A stretch of DNA of 64,000 nt from Brevibacillus parabrevis (GTDB taxonomy: Bacteria > Bacillota > Bacilli > Brevibacillales > Brevibacillaceae). The position numbers were made by a program, and so were the translations under genes. A model generated the notes under the pieces. The model saw only the letters and a list, made by a program, of their open reading frames with translations. It did no database searches and was not told the origin of the DNA. The stretch spans positions 496,001 through 560,000 of the forward strand of contig NZ_RHHV01000012.1 in NCBI RefSeq assembly GCF_003710905.1. The letters run 5' to 3'. Below, piece after piece: positions 44,744 to 52,371 of the stretch; position 1 is the first letter of the stretch; every line of letters starts with the position of its first letter.

Positions 44744-45699
44744 CTTTGCAAGAGAGAGAAAAGCTAGTCGTCATTGTTGGACCGACAGCCGTCGGCAAGA
44801 CCCAACTCAGTCTGGAATTGGCCCAGCAGTTCAACGGCGAGATTATTTCCGGGGATTCCATGCAAGTGTATCGCGGCATGGACATCGGGACGGCGAAGGC
44901 GGAGCCAGCCGAATTGGCACTGGTGCCGCATCATCTCATCGATATCAAAAATCCGGACGAAGAATATTCTGTCGCGATGTTTCAGGAAAGCGCTACCCAA
45001 CTGATCAGCTCGATCAATGGGCGAGGCGGCCTTCCGTTTATCGTAGGCGGTACGGGTCTCTACATAGAATCGGTTACCCATCGTTTTCAATTTTCACAAG
45101 CCACGCAAGATCCAGAGCTGCGGGAAAGGTTGCAGCGTTTGGCGGATACAGAAGGCGTGGATGCGCTGCACGCGAGACTGGCCGACGTCGATCCTGTAAC
45201 GGCTGAGCGATTGCACCCGAACGATGTAAAGCGGGTGATTCGCGCTTTGGAGATTTATGAGAGTACGGGCTACAAAATGTCCGACTTTCAGCTTCGAGCA
45301 CAGCACTCCCCATACGAACTGGTGATGATCGGACTCACGATGGATCGCGCCATGTTGTATGAACGGATCAATCGTCGCGTCGAGCTGATGATCGAAGCGG
45401 GGCTGATCGAGGAAGTGCGCGGACTTCTGGACAAAGGCTACGACGCCTCGCTGGTGTCGATGCAAGGCTTGGGCTACAAAGAATTGATTCCTTATCTGTA
45501 CGGTGAAATTACGTTGGAAAAGGCGATCAATGACATCAAGCAGCGGACGCGCCATTTTGCCAAACGACAGCTGTCGTGGTTCCGCCGTATGCCGGAAATC
45601 CAGTGGTTTGACATGACCGATCCGGCTTGTCAAGCGAACTCAGTGGAAACTATCAAGCAGATATTGGCAGGAAAGTTTCAACAATTGCCGAATATATAA
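44740..45699 (+). CDS. miaA: tRNA dimethylallyltransferase MiaA
   Basis: 319-residue enzyme that adds a dimethylallyl group to adenine 37 of tRNAs reading U-initial codons, the substrate for MiaB. P-loop GPTAVGKT (residues about 13-20), DSMQVYRGMDIGTAKA, HHLIDIKNPDE, GGTGLYIESV and TRHFAKRQLSWFR are all present. GTG 44740 overlaps the preceding stop (GTGA); TTG 44746 is better spaced from ggagggg and may be the true start. hfq follows 29 bp later, as in most bacteria. Confidence 0.95.
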   Translation: MTLQEREKLVVIVGPTAVGKTQLSLELAQQFNGEIISGDSMQVYRGMDIGTAKAEPAELALVPHHLIDIKNPDEEYSVAMFQESATQLISSINGRGGLPFIVGGTGLYIESVTHRFQFSQATQDPELRERLQRLADTEGVDALHARLADVDPVTAERLHPNDVKRVIRALEIYESTGYKMSDFQLRAQHSPYELVMIGLTMDRAMLYERINRRVELMIEAGLIEEVRGLLDKGYDASLVSMQGLGYKELIPYLYGEITLEKAINDIKQRTRHFAKRQLSWFRRMPEIQWFDMTDPACQANSVETIKQILAGKFQQLPNI

Positions 45700-45728
45700 C
45701 ATACAAGTCCTTTTAGGGGGTAGTGTAC

Positions 45729-45968
45729 ATGAAACAGACGATCAACATTCAAGATACGTTCTTGAATCATTTGCGGAAAGAAAACATCGCGGTTACCATT
45801 TACCTTGTGAACGGATTTCAATTGCGCGGGTATATTAAAGCGTTCGATAATTTCACGATTGTGATTGATAGCGAAGGCAAGCAACAATTAGTATACAAGC
45901 ATGCGATCTCCACTTTCACTCCGCAACGCCCAGTTTCACTGATGTCTCAAGACAACAACCAGCAATAA
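45729..45968 (+). CDS. hfq: RNA chaperone Hfq
   Basis: 79-residue Sm-like protein forming hexameric rings that bind small RNAs and A-rich tails. Sm1 ([37 protein letters not shown], split as [20 protein letters not shown] and [17 protein letters not shown]) and Sm2 (YKHAISTF, the YKHA motif) are intact. I use ATG 45729 after ttaggggg; GTG 45723 would add two residues. The tail is short, as in other Firmicutes. A terminator follows. Confidence 0.96.
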   Translation: MKQTINIQDTFLNHLRKENIAVTIYLVNGFQLRGYIKAFDNFTIVIDSEGKQQLVYKHAISTFTPQRPVSLMSQDNNQQ

Positions 45969-45992
45969 GTCGTGAAATGCTCTGCCCACCAG

Positions 45993-46019
45993 CCAGGACC
46001 CTAGAGGTTCTGGTTTTTT
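45993..46019 (+). terminator. Intrinsic terminator after hfq
   Basis: ccaggacc / ggttctgg stem (one wobble), 5-nt loop, T6 tail. Confidence 0.82.
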
Positions 46020-46057
46020 CTTTTTGCCAAGCTTTTCTTTGCAAAAGCGCAACACAA

Positions 46058-46093
46058 ACAAAGGCTCCCCGCTTATACGCGGAAAGCCTTTGT
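46058..46093 (-). terminator. Stem-loop terminator after the VWA gene (minus strand)
   Basis: On the minus strand acaaaggct..ccgc / gcgg..agcctttgt with loop tataa, followed by ttgtgttg. A strong stem with a moderate T-tail. Confidence 0.6.
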
Positions 46094-46113
46094 CAGCTGA
46101 GTTTTCAGGCAAG

Positions 46114-47133
46114 TTACAAATACCGGGCAATCATTCGAACCAGCTTTGCAGGAAACTCGTGTAAATTTGTCATATCCAAAAAGCGTTCCTTTCCGTAAAT
46201 TTCACTAATGACCTCCTTGTCTTGGCCGATGGCCGCTGCAAGGAAGGCGACTCCTTTTCGTTCGTACTCCTGGATCGTTTGCTGCATATCGGCAACCGCA
46301 TGACTTCCGGTATAGTCGTCCAGCGCTTTCGGTTGTCCGTCGCTGATGCTGATCAACAATTTGGTCTGTTGCGGGCAGACGACTAGCCGTTCCGCCATAA
46401 TGCGCAGTGCCATTCCGTCGCGATTATTGCTTCTGGCTTGAATCCGCATCAGCCGGAAGCGGTCAGTGGCGTCCGTTTTGTCCAGGTCGACATAGGCGAA
46501 GACGGACATTTGCTCCAAGCGGGACACATCCGCCGTATCCCCGTAGATCAACACAGGAATGTGGCAAAGCTGACAAAATTCATAGACGGCGATGACCGCC
46601 CGTTTGGCCGCCTCCAGTCTCCCGAAGGCTGACATCGACGCGGATTCGTCCACCCGCAGACCCACGACAAGCGACGGCGATTCCGTTGGCGGGCGTTTCT
46701 TGGCAAAATATTTGTAGTCTTTGTAGGCAACGCTGTCCGCTTGAAATTTGCTGCCGTAGTAACGATTCCGCGCAAAGTCGGAAGTGACCTCATGCTCCAA
46801 GTAGGGAAGTGTCTTTCTGGCAAGCTGTTGTACGATGGGCATGAGTCCTTTGCTCAGGCGGACGTACTCCTGCTGGTTTTCCTGATCGTAGTCAGGGCGG
46901 TGCACGATGAGCTTCACTTTTCGATGAATCGAATCGGAAATGACCTCTCGTGCGGCCTGATTCAGCTTTTTGCGGAAATCGCGCTCCTGTTGCTTCGCTT
47001 CCTCTGAGGCAGACTCGGGGTTTGCCTGATGATAGCGAGGGGTGCCGTCTTCCCCCGGAGTGGAGCGCTCGATTTGAGCAGGATCGTCGGAGACTTGCGA
47101 AGAGTTGTTGTCACTGTCAGCCGATTTTTTCAA
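46114..47133 (-). CDS. VWA-domain protein partner of MoxR ATPase
   Basis: 339 residues from TTG 47133. The C-terminal half is a von Willebrand A domain with the metal-adhesion motif DESAS (DxSxS, about residue 168), LIYGDTADV and LISISDGQPKA, resembling CobT/NorD/ViaA-type partners of MoxR ATPases. The N-terminal 60 residues are acidic and low-complexity. The start is doubtful: the frame is open upstream to 47241 without ATG, GTG or other TTG, overlapping the end of the MoxR gene, and an A9 run lies at that entry point. Translation may begin at TTG 47133 (weak AGGA) or by a -1 shift from MoxR. It ends the four-gene cluster. Confidence 0.75.
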   Translation of the reverse strand: MKKSADSDNNSSQVSDDPAQIERSTPGEDGTPRYHQANPESASEEAKQQERDFRKKLNQAAREVISDSIHRKVKLIVHRPDYDQENQQEYVRLSKGLMPIVQQLARKTLPYLEHEVTSDFARNRYYGSKFQADSVAYKDYKYFAKKRPPTESPSLVVGLRVDESASMSAFGRLEAAKRAVIAVYEFCQLCHIPVLIYGDTADVSRLEQMSVFAYVDLDKTDATDRFRLMRIQARSNNRDGMALRIMAERLVVCPQQTKLLISISDGQPKALDDYTGSHAVADMQQTIQEYERKGVAFLAAAIGQDKEVISEIYGKERFLDMTNLHEFPAKLVRMIARYL

Positions 47134-47207
47134 GGCGATTCCTGTTTGCTCCCGTGGCTGGTCTGTGTCAAAAGCAGCGTCGTCAATCTCCCCGGATGTC
47201 TTGATTT

Positions 47208-48329
47208 CTATGGCATCGTCCCAGTTTCGTTTTTTTTTAGCTCACCAGAAGCGGCTGCCTCCAAACGGGCAAACAATTCATGCTGGGCAAGTGCTTCTTC
47301 CAAAAGCTGAATTTCTTCCGGATCGGTCGTGATTTTGTAGATGACCTTGTGGTAAAGCGATGCTTTTGCAGAAATGCCGTTGGCAATCGCATCTGCCCAG
47401 TAAAAGAACGAACGCATTCCCGCCACACCCTTGATCGCATTGGCTCGTGCCGTTTTGTCCAATAGCAAAATGACATTCGCTAAGAGAGACAGCATTTCTT
47501 CATCTTGGAAGCCCGTTTTGGCCTTGACGCGCCCGATCATGACCTCTTTTGTCGGCAGATCCATCTTTTCCGTATGCTGGACCCTGTCGCGCAGTGCCTC
47601 GTTTAACGGTCTGGTTCCGGCATAGCTGCGGTTTGTCGTGATCACGGCGATGAAGTCCGGATGCCTGCGGATGATTTCCGTTGGAAGGTTGATGCTCCCA
47701 TCCAGCTCCAGGGCAGAGTTTAGCGCCATTAACACCGCAGCATCGCGAATCACGTTCGGTTCCTGGATTTCCAAAAGATAGCCCTTTTGATAGGCTCTGA
47801 CGATTTCAGAAGGGTAAAATCGGTATTCAATCGCTTCCCCATCGCTCTTTTCCGCGGCAAGCTTCCCTAATTGCTTCATCATTTTGGCGGCTTGCTCCCC
47901 GGAAATCCCCAATGCCTTCATCAAAATTTCCGTTCCGCTTGCCAATCCTTCGTTTTCATAGAGAGCTGTTAAGGCGGTTTGTTGCGCAGGCTGCAAATTG
48001 TTTAGGCGCTCAGAAGAAATCACCGGCAAAATAGCTCCAATAATATCTGATTTATCCATATCGGCAAAACAAGTGACTTTCGTGTACGGAAGCCCGAAAT
48101 TCGCCGATAAAGCTTTTGCCAGTTGAGTCTTGCCAGAACCCGCATCGCCCTCCAGCAAAATGTTGGCGATCTTCATTTCCCCGCGATGCCAGTTGCGCCT
48201 GACTTCGTCACTAATGCGCCGCTCTTCTTCGCTGACTTGATGGGTAGGTGGCTTTTTCCACACGAGTGCTTTTTCTTCATCAGTCAACTGTCTATCAGGT
48301 GATAAATAATCGTGTCTGTTTTCTGTCAT
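47208..48329 (-). CDS. MoxR-type AAA+ ATPase
   Basis: 373 residues. Walker A GDAGSGKTQLAKALSA (about residues 62-78), sensor/Walker-B-like region PNVIRDAAVLMALNSALELDGSINLPTEII (given as PNVIRDAAVLMALNSALELD then GSINLPTEII), sensor 1 VITTNRSYAGTRPLNEALRDRV. The arrangement is MoxR-like; such ATPases act with VWA proteins as metal-dependent chaperones (RavA-ViaA, NorQ-NorD, CbbQ-CbbO). ATG 48329 follows tttggagga; the longer frame from 48419 has no ribosome site. The last codons read CTA AAA AAA AAC, an A9 tract, before TAG at 47210-47208. The VWA gene follows. Confidence 0.85.
   Translation of the reverse strand: MTENRHDYLSPDRQLTDEEKALVWKKPPTHQVSEEERRISDEVRRNWHRGEMKIANILLEGDAGSGKTQLAKALSANFGLPYTKVTCFADMDKSDIIGAILPVISSERLNNLQPAQQTALTALYENEGLASGTEILMKALGISGEQAAKMMKQLGKLAAEKSDGEAIEYRFYPSEIVRAYQKGYLLEIQEPNVIRDAAVLMALNSALELDGSINLPTEIIRRHPDFIAVITTNRSYAGTRPLNEALRDRVQHTEKMDLPTKEVMIGRVKAKTGFQDEEMLSLLANVILLLDKTARANAIKGVAGMRSFFYWADAIANGISAKASLYHKVIYKITTDPEEIQLLEEALAQHELFARLEAAASGELKKNETGTMP
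47230..47238 (-). other. A9 tract at the MoxR/VWA junction
   Basis: On the minus strand CT-AAAAAAAAA-C, ten codons before the MoxR stop. A one-base shift back (-1), or one added A by polymerase slippage, enters the VWA frame, which is open from exactly this point. Confidence 0.5.
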
Positions 48330-48351
48330 TCCATGTTCCTCCAAATTGTCG

Positions 48352-48549
48352 TCATGCGGCGTGCTGCTCTGCTTTGTGCCTTTTTTCAACAGCGACAAGC
48401 GGGAGCAGGCAAGTGGCATCGCCGATCATCCATGCTTCACTCGCGGCGTGTACCGCTTCTTCGAGGGAAAACGTGTCTTCGACTAGCCGGGTACGAATGT
48501 CCCGTTGACCAGCCTTCCGATGAAAACAGGGGTAACTGCGGCTAAACAA
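48352..48549 (-). CDS. Small ORF between DUF6530 and MoxR genes
   Basis: 65 codons from TTG 48549, two bases after the DUF6530 stop, ending 22 bp before the MoxR start. The product has a basic N-terminus with cysteine and histidine (SYPCFHRKAGQRD) and an amphipathic helix (SLEEAVHAASEAW). The tight fit between neighbours on the same strand argues for a gene, but the ribosome site is poor and I recognise no family. It could be a translational-coupling ORF. Confidence 0.4.
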   Translation of the reverse strand: MFSRSYPCFHRKAGQRDIRTRLVEDTFSLEEAVHAASEAWMIGDATCLLPLVAVEKRHKAEQHAA

Positions 48550-48551
48550 AG

Positions 48552-49031
48552 CTAATAGCCCATGTCTCTTAAAACTTTTGCCAATGAGCGCAGACGCTCG
48601 CCGATCAGTTCCCCGTCGTCGCTTAAAATTTGGCTGAACTGCTTGATGTCTTCATGGAGACTTTCGTTGTCTGTGCAGATTGCGACGTTCAACGCATCGC
48701 CTTGCAGGGCAATCCTGTCGATAACGGGCTTTTGCGGATCGTAAAAATGCTCATATCTGTATGCATCGTGAAAATGAGCCAACGACCGGCAAAGCAGCAG
48801 CGACAGATCAAGAACGCGATGGAGCGGGAGTTCCTCCGGTTGACTTGCCCCGTTTTCTCCCGCGCTTTTCCACACCTTGGCTGTGATAGCGGCTTTTTTA
48901 TGGTCACTTTCCCGAGTCAAGCCGAGCGAGAGCGCTTGGACATCCGTGTTTCTGGCATGACGGCCGTCCACTCGATCGTAGTTTTCTGATACCACGACAG
49001 GCTTGTGTTCGGACGTAGCGGAGATTTTCAT
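48552..49031 (-). CDS. DUF6530-family protein
   Basis: 159 residues from ATG 49031 with aaagagg nine bases upstream; the frame extends to 49118 without a better start. The sequence (KPVVVSENYDRVDGRHARNTD, LSLGLTRESDH, EELPLHRVLDLSLLLCRSLAHF, RYEHFYDPQKPVIDRIALQGDA) agrees with what I recall of DUF6530. No catalytic motif is obvious. It is the first gene of the minus-strand cluster with MoxR and VWA genes, so it may be a dedicated adaptor or substrate. The upstream 150 bp are very AT-rich. Confidence 0.7.
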   Translation of the reverse strand: MKISATSEHKPVVVSENYDRVDGRHARNTDVQALSLGLTRESDHKKAAITAKVWKSAGENGASQPEELPLHRVLDLSLLLCRSLAHFHDAYRYEHFYDPQKPVIDRIALQGDALNVAICTDNESLHEDIKQFSQILSDDGELIGERLRSLAKVLRDMGY

Positions 49032-49303
49032 GTTCTTTTCCTCTTTCCTTTTCGAAATTACTGCAAAGTCTATCTGAGTTTTTCGCGAGAAGCAATACTT
49101 TTTTGTTATGATTGACAAACGTTTTGTTTTTATGTTTATTATTATATAAACTTAATATTAATTTGTTTGTTTTTTATCGAGCCATCCGCGCCCCTCTTTG
49201 GAAGAGAGGGAGCTTGAGGAAAGTATACAGGCAGAAAAACGGATGGAAGACTATTACAGGCTGCAGGTCAGGTGTAGCTCGTGAAAAGTGAGGAGAAACC
49301 AAG

Positions 49304-49660
49304 ATGAATCGCAAAGACGAACTGAAACAGACGTTTAAGGAAGCGAAGACAGAGGCGGGCGTGTATCAAATCAAAAACACCCTTAATGAAAAAGTGTGGA
49401 TTTGCAGTACCCGCAATCTTAAAACGATGAACGGAAAACTGTTCACGCTCAAACTCGGCTCGCATATGAACAAGCAGCTGCAAAGCGAGTGGGATGAGTA
49501 CGGAGAAGAGGCGTTCGTTGCGGAAGTGTTGGAGGTTTTGAAAAAGAAGGAAGACGGATATTTTGATGAAAAGGATGAGCTGGAAAAACTGGAACAAAAA
49601 TGGCTCGACAAGCTTCAGCCGTATGGAGAACGTGGCTATCATCAGGAGAAAAAGAAATAG
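49304..49660 (+). CDS. GIY-YIG-fold protein
   Basis: 118 residues. The N-terminal TEAGVYQIKNTLNEKVWICSTRN resembles the GIY-YIG nuclease core (GVY...WI), with LGSHMNKQLQSEWDEYGEEAF and a downstream EQKWLDKLQP that fits the family's glutamate region. The second tyrosine of the motif is replaced (WICS), so activity is uncertain. It is a stand-alone domain without a DNA-binding extension. ATG 49304 follows gaggagaaa. It is divergent from the DUF6530 cluster. Confidence 0.75.
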   Translation: MNRKDELKQTFKEAKTEAGVYQIKNTLNEKVWICSTRNLKTMNGKLFTLKLGSHMNKQLQSEWDEYGEEAFVAEVLEVLKKKEDGYFDEKDELEKLEQKWLDKLQPYGERGYHQEKKK

Positions 49661-49702
49661 GCGTGGGTCTAGTGGAGGGAATGCAAAGCTGTATGGATTG
49701 CA

Positions 49703-49753
49703 AACAAACGAGAGCGAGCCGAAACACGTTATTCTCGCGTTTCGACTCGCTCT
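49703..49753 (-). terminator. Long stem-loop between GIY-YIG and VOC genes
   Basis: Two-part stem agagcgag..cgaaac / gtttcg..ctcgctct with a 13-nt loop. On the minus strand it is followed by cgtttgtttg, so it best fits termination of the VOC gene; the plus-strand side is not T-rich. Confidence 0.6.
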
Positions 49754-49806
49754 GACGGCTGGCATGTCATGATCTACAGACAAAGAAACAGAACGGTCTT
49801 AGATGA

Positions 49807-50232
49807 TTATTGTTCGCCTTTAGTGAAAATCTGGAAGGTGATGCCGAACTTGTCGCGCACGTTGCCGTAGGCAGGGCTGAAGAATGTTTCCTGCAAAGGC
49901 AGATGTACCTGCCCGTCCTCTTGAAGCGCTGCGAAAATGCGTTCTGCCTCGGCTTTATCCTCCAACGAAATGCAAATGGTCACTTGATCGCCTAACTGAT
50001 AAGGTTGTCCAGGAAACGCGTCAGAAAACATCAATTCGCTGTCGCCAATTTGCAGTGTAGCATGACCCACAAGATTTTTGGCTTCTGGCGGGAGCGGGTA
50101 CTCAGGGTCTTCCGGCATTTCGCCAAACGTCTGCTTGTAAAGCACTTGCGCACCCAACACTTTTTCGTAAAACGAGATGGCTTCGCTTGCATTTCCGTTC
50201 AGGACAAGATAAGGGATCAGACGCAAAGACAT
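49807..50232 (-). CDS. VOC (glyoxalase/PhnB-like) family protein
   Basis: 141-residue PhnB-type glyoxalase-fold protein (RLIPYLVLNGNASEAISFYEKVLGA, ATLQIGDSELMFSDAFPG, FFSPAYGNVRDKFGITFQIF; each a typical VOC strand). It is a small cytoplasmic protein with unknown ligand. ATG 50232 follows gaaggag on the minus strand; the 12-residue extension from 50268 is unlikely. Monocistronic. Confidence 0.85.
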   Translation of the reverse strand: MSLRLIPYLVLNGNASEAISFYEKVLGAQVLYKQTFGEMPEDPEYPLPPEAKNLVGHATLQIGDSELMFSDAFPGQPYQLGDQVTICISLEDKAEAERIFAALQEDGQVHLPLQETFFSPAYGNVRDKFGITFQIFTKGEQ

Positions 50233-50361
50233 GGAGGAATCAGCTCCTTCGAATAGTGGTCTAGTCATGGCTGACGACAGGAGAGCAGACAGGTATTCTG
50301 GCTTCCAATGTCATCCATAAGCAAATGATACCACAAAAGAACATACGTTCGCAATAGTGTC

Positions 50362-50399
50362 AAAAAAAAACGAGGCCGCATACGCGAATCCTCGTTTTG
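50362..50399 (-). terminator. Intrinsic terminator after the MFS gene (minus strand)
   Basis: On the minus strand aaacgagg / cctcgttt, 14-nt loop, T9. Confidence 0.82.
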
Positions 50400-50424
50400 T
50401 TGCGTCTACGCCGCATCTGAAAAG

Positions 50425-51651
50425 TTACGCGGCTTTTCGACGAATCATGAACAGATAGCAGACAATCGAGCCGATGGTGGCAAGCGCCATGACAATGCCC
50501 ATCGGCACAGCAGTGCCTTCCCCTCCGATTCCGACCAGCGGAGCGACAATACCGCCGCTGATGAAGGAGAGCAGACCTTGCAAGGCAGACGCACTGCCTG
50601 CTGCTTTGCTCTGATTTTGCATGGCGAGCGAGAAGCCTGTCGCCCCGACGATACCGACGCTGGAAACGACGAAGAACAAAGGCACGAGCACGGCAACCAG
50701 CCCAGCGTCAAGCAAGATCATGGCGAGCAGCGTGATTCCGCCAAGCCCAGCCAGCAAAATGCCAGTGACAAACAGTTTTGTCTCTTTGACTTTTCCGGCA
50801 AGTCGTCCGGTAATTTGGCTGGCGATGATAATTCCTACCCCATTCATGGCGAAAATCATGCTGAAGCCTTGCGGAGAGACACCAAAAATTTTCTGGAACA
50901 CAAAGGGCGATCCGGCGATATAAGCGAACATCGCGGCCGTGACCAGACCTTGCGACAAGGCGTAGCCCATGAAAACCCGATCTTTCACCAGCCCGCCAAA
51001 AGTGGCGAGCGTATTGCCGATTCCGGCTTTGGAACGGCGATTGACAGGCAACGTCTCCGGCAATCCGAGCAGGACGACGAGCAGCATGACGGCACCGATC
51101 AGACCAAGTGCGACAAACACGCCGTGCCAGGAGGTGAACTCCAGCAGCTGACCGCCGACGATAGGCGCGGCAATCGGCGCAATCCCGTTAATCAGCATCA
51201 GCAGGGCAAAAAACTTCGTCAGCTCTGTGCCCGAATACAAATCGCGTACAGTAGCGCGAGCGATGACGATCCCGGCAGAGCCAGCAAGTCCCTGCACAAA
51301 ACGGAGGAAGATGAACGTATAGATCGAAGGAGCAACCGCGCACAAAAAAGAAGACAAGGCGTATAAAATAAGTCCGATCAAAAGCGGCATTCTGCGTCCG
51401 CGTACGTCGCTGATCGGTCCCGCGAAAAGCTGACCAACAGACAGTCCAATGAGGCAGGCGGTCAAACTGAGCTGCGCCATCGACGTACTGGTGGAAAGAT
51501 CGTCAGCCAGAAGCGGCAAAGCAGGCAAATACATGTCCAGCGACAAAGGGCCAAACGCCGAAAGCGAGCCTAAAATGGTGGCGATCCACAGGCGGCGCGT
51601 CTTGTTTTCGGCAAGCGCCGATGAGTCCAGTTCTTTTGCTACATGGTTCAA
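50425..51651 (-). CDS. Bcr/CflA-family MFS drug efflux transporter
   Basis: 408 residues, twelve transmembrane helices. The Bcr/CflA signature LGSLSAFGPLSLDMYLPALP lies in helix 1, DVRGRRMPLLIGL is the loop 2-3 motif and FVQGLAGSAGIVIARATVRD follows helix 4. It should export drugs or related compounds by proton antiport. The start is uncertain: TTG 51651 gives the typical N-terminus, TTG 51690 would add 13 residues. It lies 48 bp downstream of the MarR gene on the same strand and is probably its target. Confidence 0.85.
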   Translation of the reverse strand: MNHVAKELDSSALAENKTRRLWIATILGSLSAFGPLSLDMYLPALPLLADDLSTSTSMAQLSLTACLIGLSVGQLFAGPISDVRGRRMPLLIGLILYALSSFLCAVAPSIYTFIFLRFVQGLAGSAGIVIARATVRDLYSGTELTKFFALLMLINGIAPIAAPIVGGQLLEFTSWHGVFVALGLIGAVMLLVVLLGLPETLPVNRRSKAGIGNTLATFGGLVKDRVFMGYALSQGLVTAAMFAYIAGSPFVFQKIFGVSPQGFSMIFAMNGVGIIIASQITGRLAGKVKETKLFVTGILLAGLGGITLLAMILLDAGLVAVLVPLFFVVSSVGIVGATGFSLAMQNQSKAAGSASALQGLLSFISGGIVAPLVGIGGEGTAVPMGIVMALATIGSIVCYLFMIRRKAA

Positions 51652-51699
51652 AGGGATGTTCCAACCTTTCTGTTGTGGAATGAAAAGCAAACGCCCCTG

Positions 51700-52170
51700 C
51701 TACTCTTTGGCTTCTTCAGATGGTTGGGTGTTTTCCATATAAAAGGTCATCAAGTTGCTGTGCATTCTATCCAGCATGCCTTGCAGAACGATTTTTTCTT
51801 CATCAGTAAAATCTTCAAAGCATTTTAGTTCAAGAACGCGCAGTGCTTCCTTGACAGCTTTTGTCGCCAAACGACCTTTGTCTGTGAGAAAAACCCGCGA
51901 GATTCGCTGGTCGCGTTCGTCAGCACGACGTTCGACCAGACCGCATTTTTCCATGCGATTGATCATGACGGTAAGAGTAGCCGGTTTGACCTGGATTCGT
52001 CTGGCCAGCTCTTTCTGAATCAAGCCGTCTGTGTGGGCAAGACGCATGAGGAGGATGGGCTGTCCCGGATAGACGTCATAGTTTTGAATCAAGTATTCAA
52101 CGTTCTTCTTGTGAAGCTTCATCACATGGCCCATTGCATGCGTCAAAGCAGCAGAATAATCAAATTCCAC
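51700..52170 (-). CDS. MarR-family transcriptional regulator
   Basis: 156 residues with a MarR winged helix (LIQKELARRIQVKPATLTVMI, NRMEKCGLVERRADERDQRIS) between dimerisation helices. GTG 52170 follows ggaggt by eight bases. It is the first gene of an operon with the MFS exporter, the usual auto-repressing arrangement relieved by the exported compound. A 6-bp-arm palindrome overlaps the start of transcription, and a Fur-like box lies in its promoter. Confidence 0.9.
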   Translation of the reverse strand: MEFDYSAALTHAMGHVMKLHKKNVEYLIQNYDVYPGQPILLMRLAHTDGLIQKELARRIQVKPATLTVMINRMEKCGLVERRADERDQRISRVFLTDKGRLATKAVKEALRVLELKCFEDFTDEEKIVLQGMLDRMHSNLMTFYMENTQPSEEAKE

Positions 52171-52186
52171 CAGAGTACCTCCGTTT

Positions 52187-52200
52187 GTTAGCTGGCTAAC
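52187..52200. promoter_or_regulatory. Candidate MarR operator
   Basis: GTTAGC-TG-GCTAAC, inverted repeat with 6-bp arms, lies between the predicted transcription start and ribosome site of the MarR gene. Position and form suit autorepression. Confidence 0.55.
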
Positions 52201-52208
52201 AGAATGTA

Positions 52209-52237
52209 AATGTAAATGATTCTCAATCCACTGTCAA
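52209..52237 (-). promoter_or_regulatory. Sigma-A promoter for the MarR-MFS operon
   Basis: On the minus strand TTGACA, 17-bp spacer, TACATT. Confidence 0.65.
52211..52225. promoter_or_regulatory. Fur-box-like sequence in the MarR promoter
   Basis: TGTAAATGATTCTCA agrees with the Bacillus 7-1-7 Fur box TGATAATNATTATCA at 11 of 14 positions. It overlaps the -10 end and the spacer, where binding would block transcription. Confidence 0.45.
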
Positions 52238-52371
52238 TACTGATCTATTATACAAAAACAAAGCGCGCTCGTCATGAGGTTGACCAAGAATGTTGCGAAC
52301 AAAAGGAAGGAGAGGAGCAGCAAGCTGTAGAATGTAAGTTATTTGGAAATGAAAGGACAGGGTGAGCAAAG

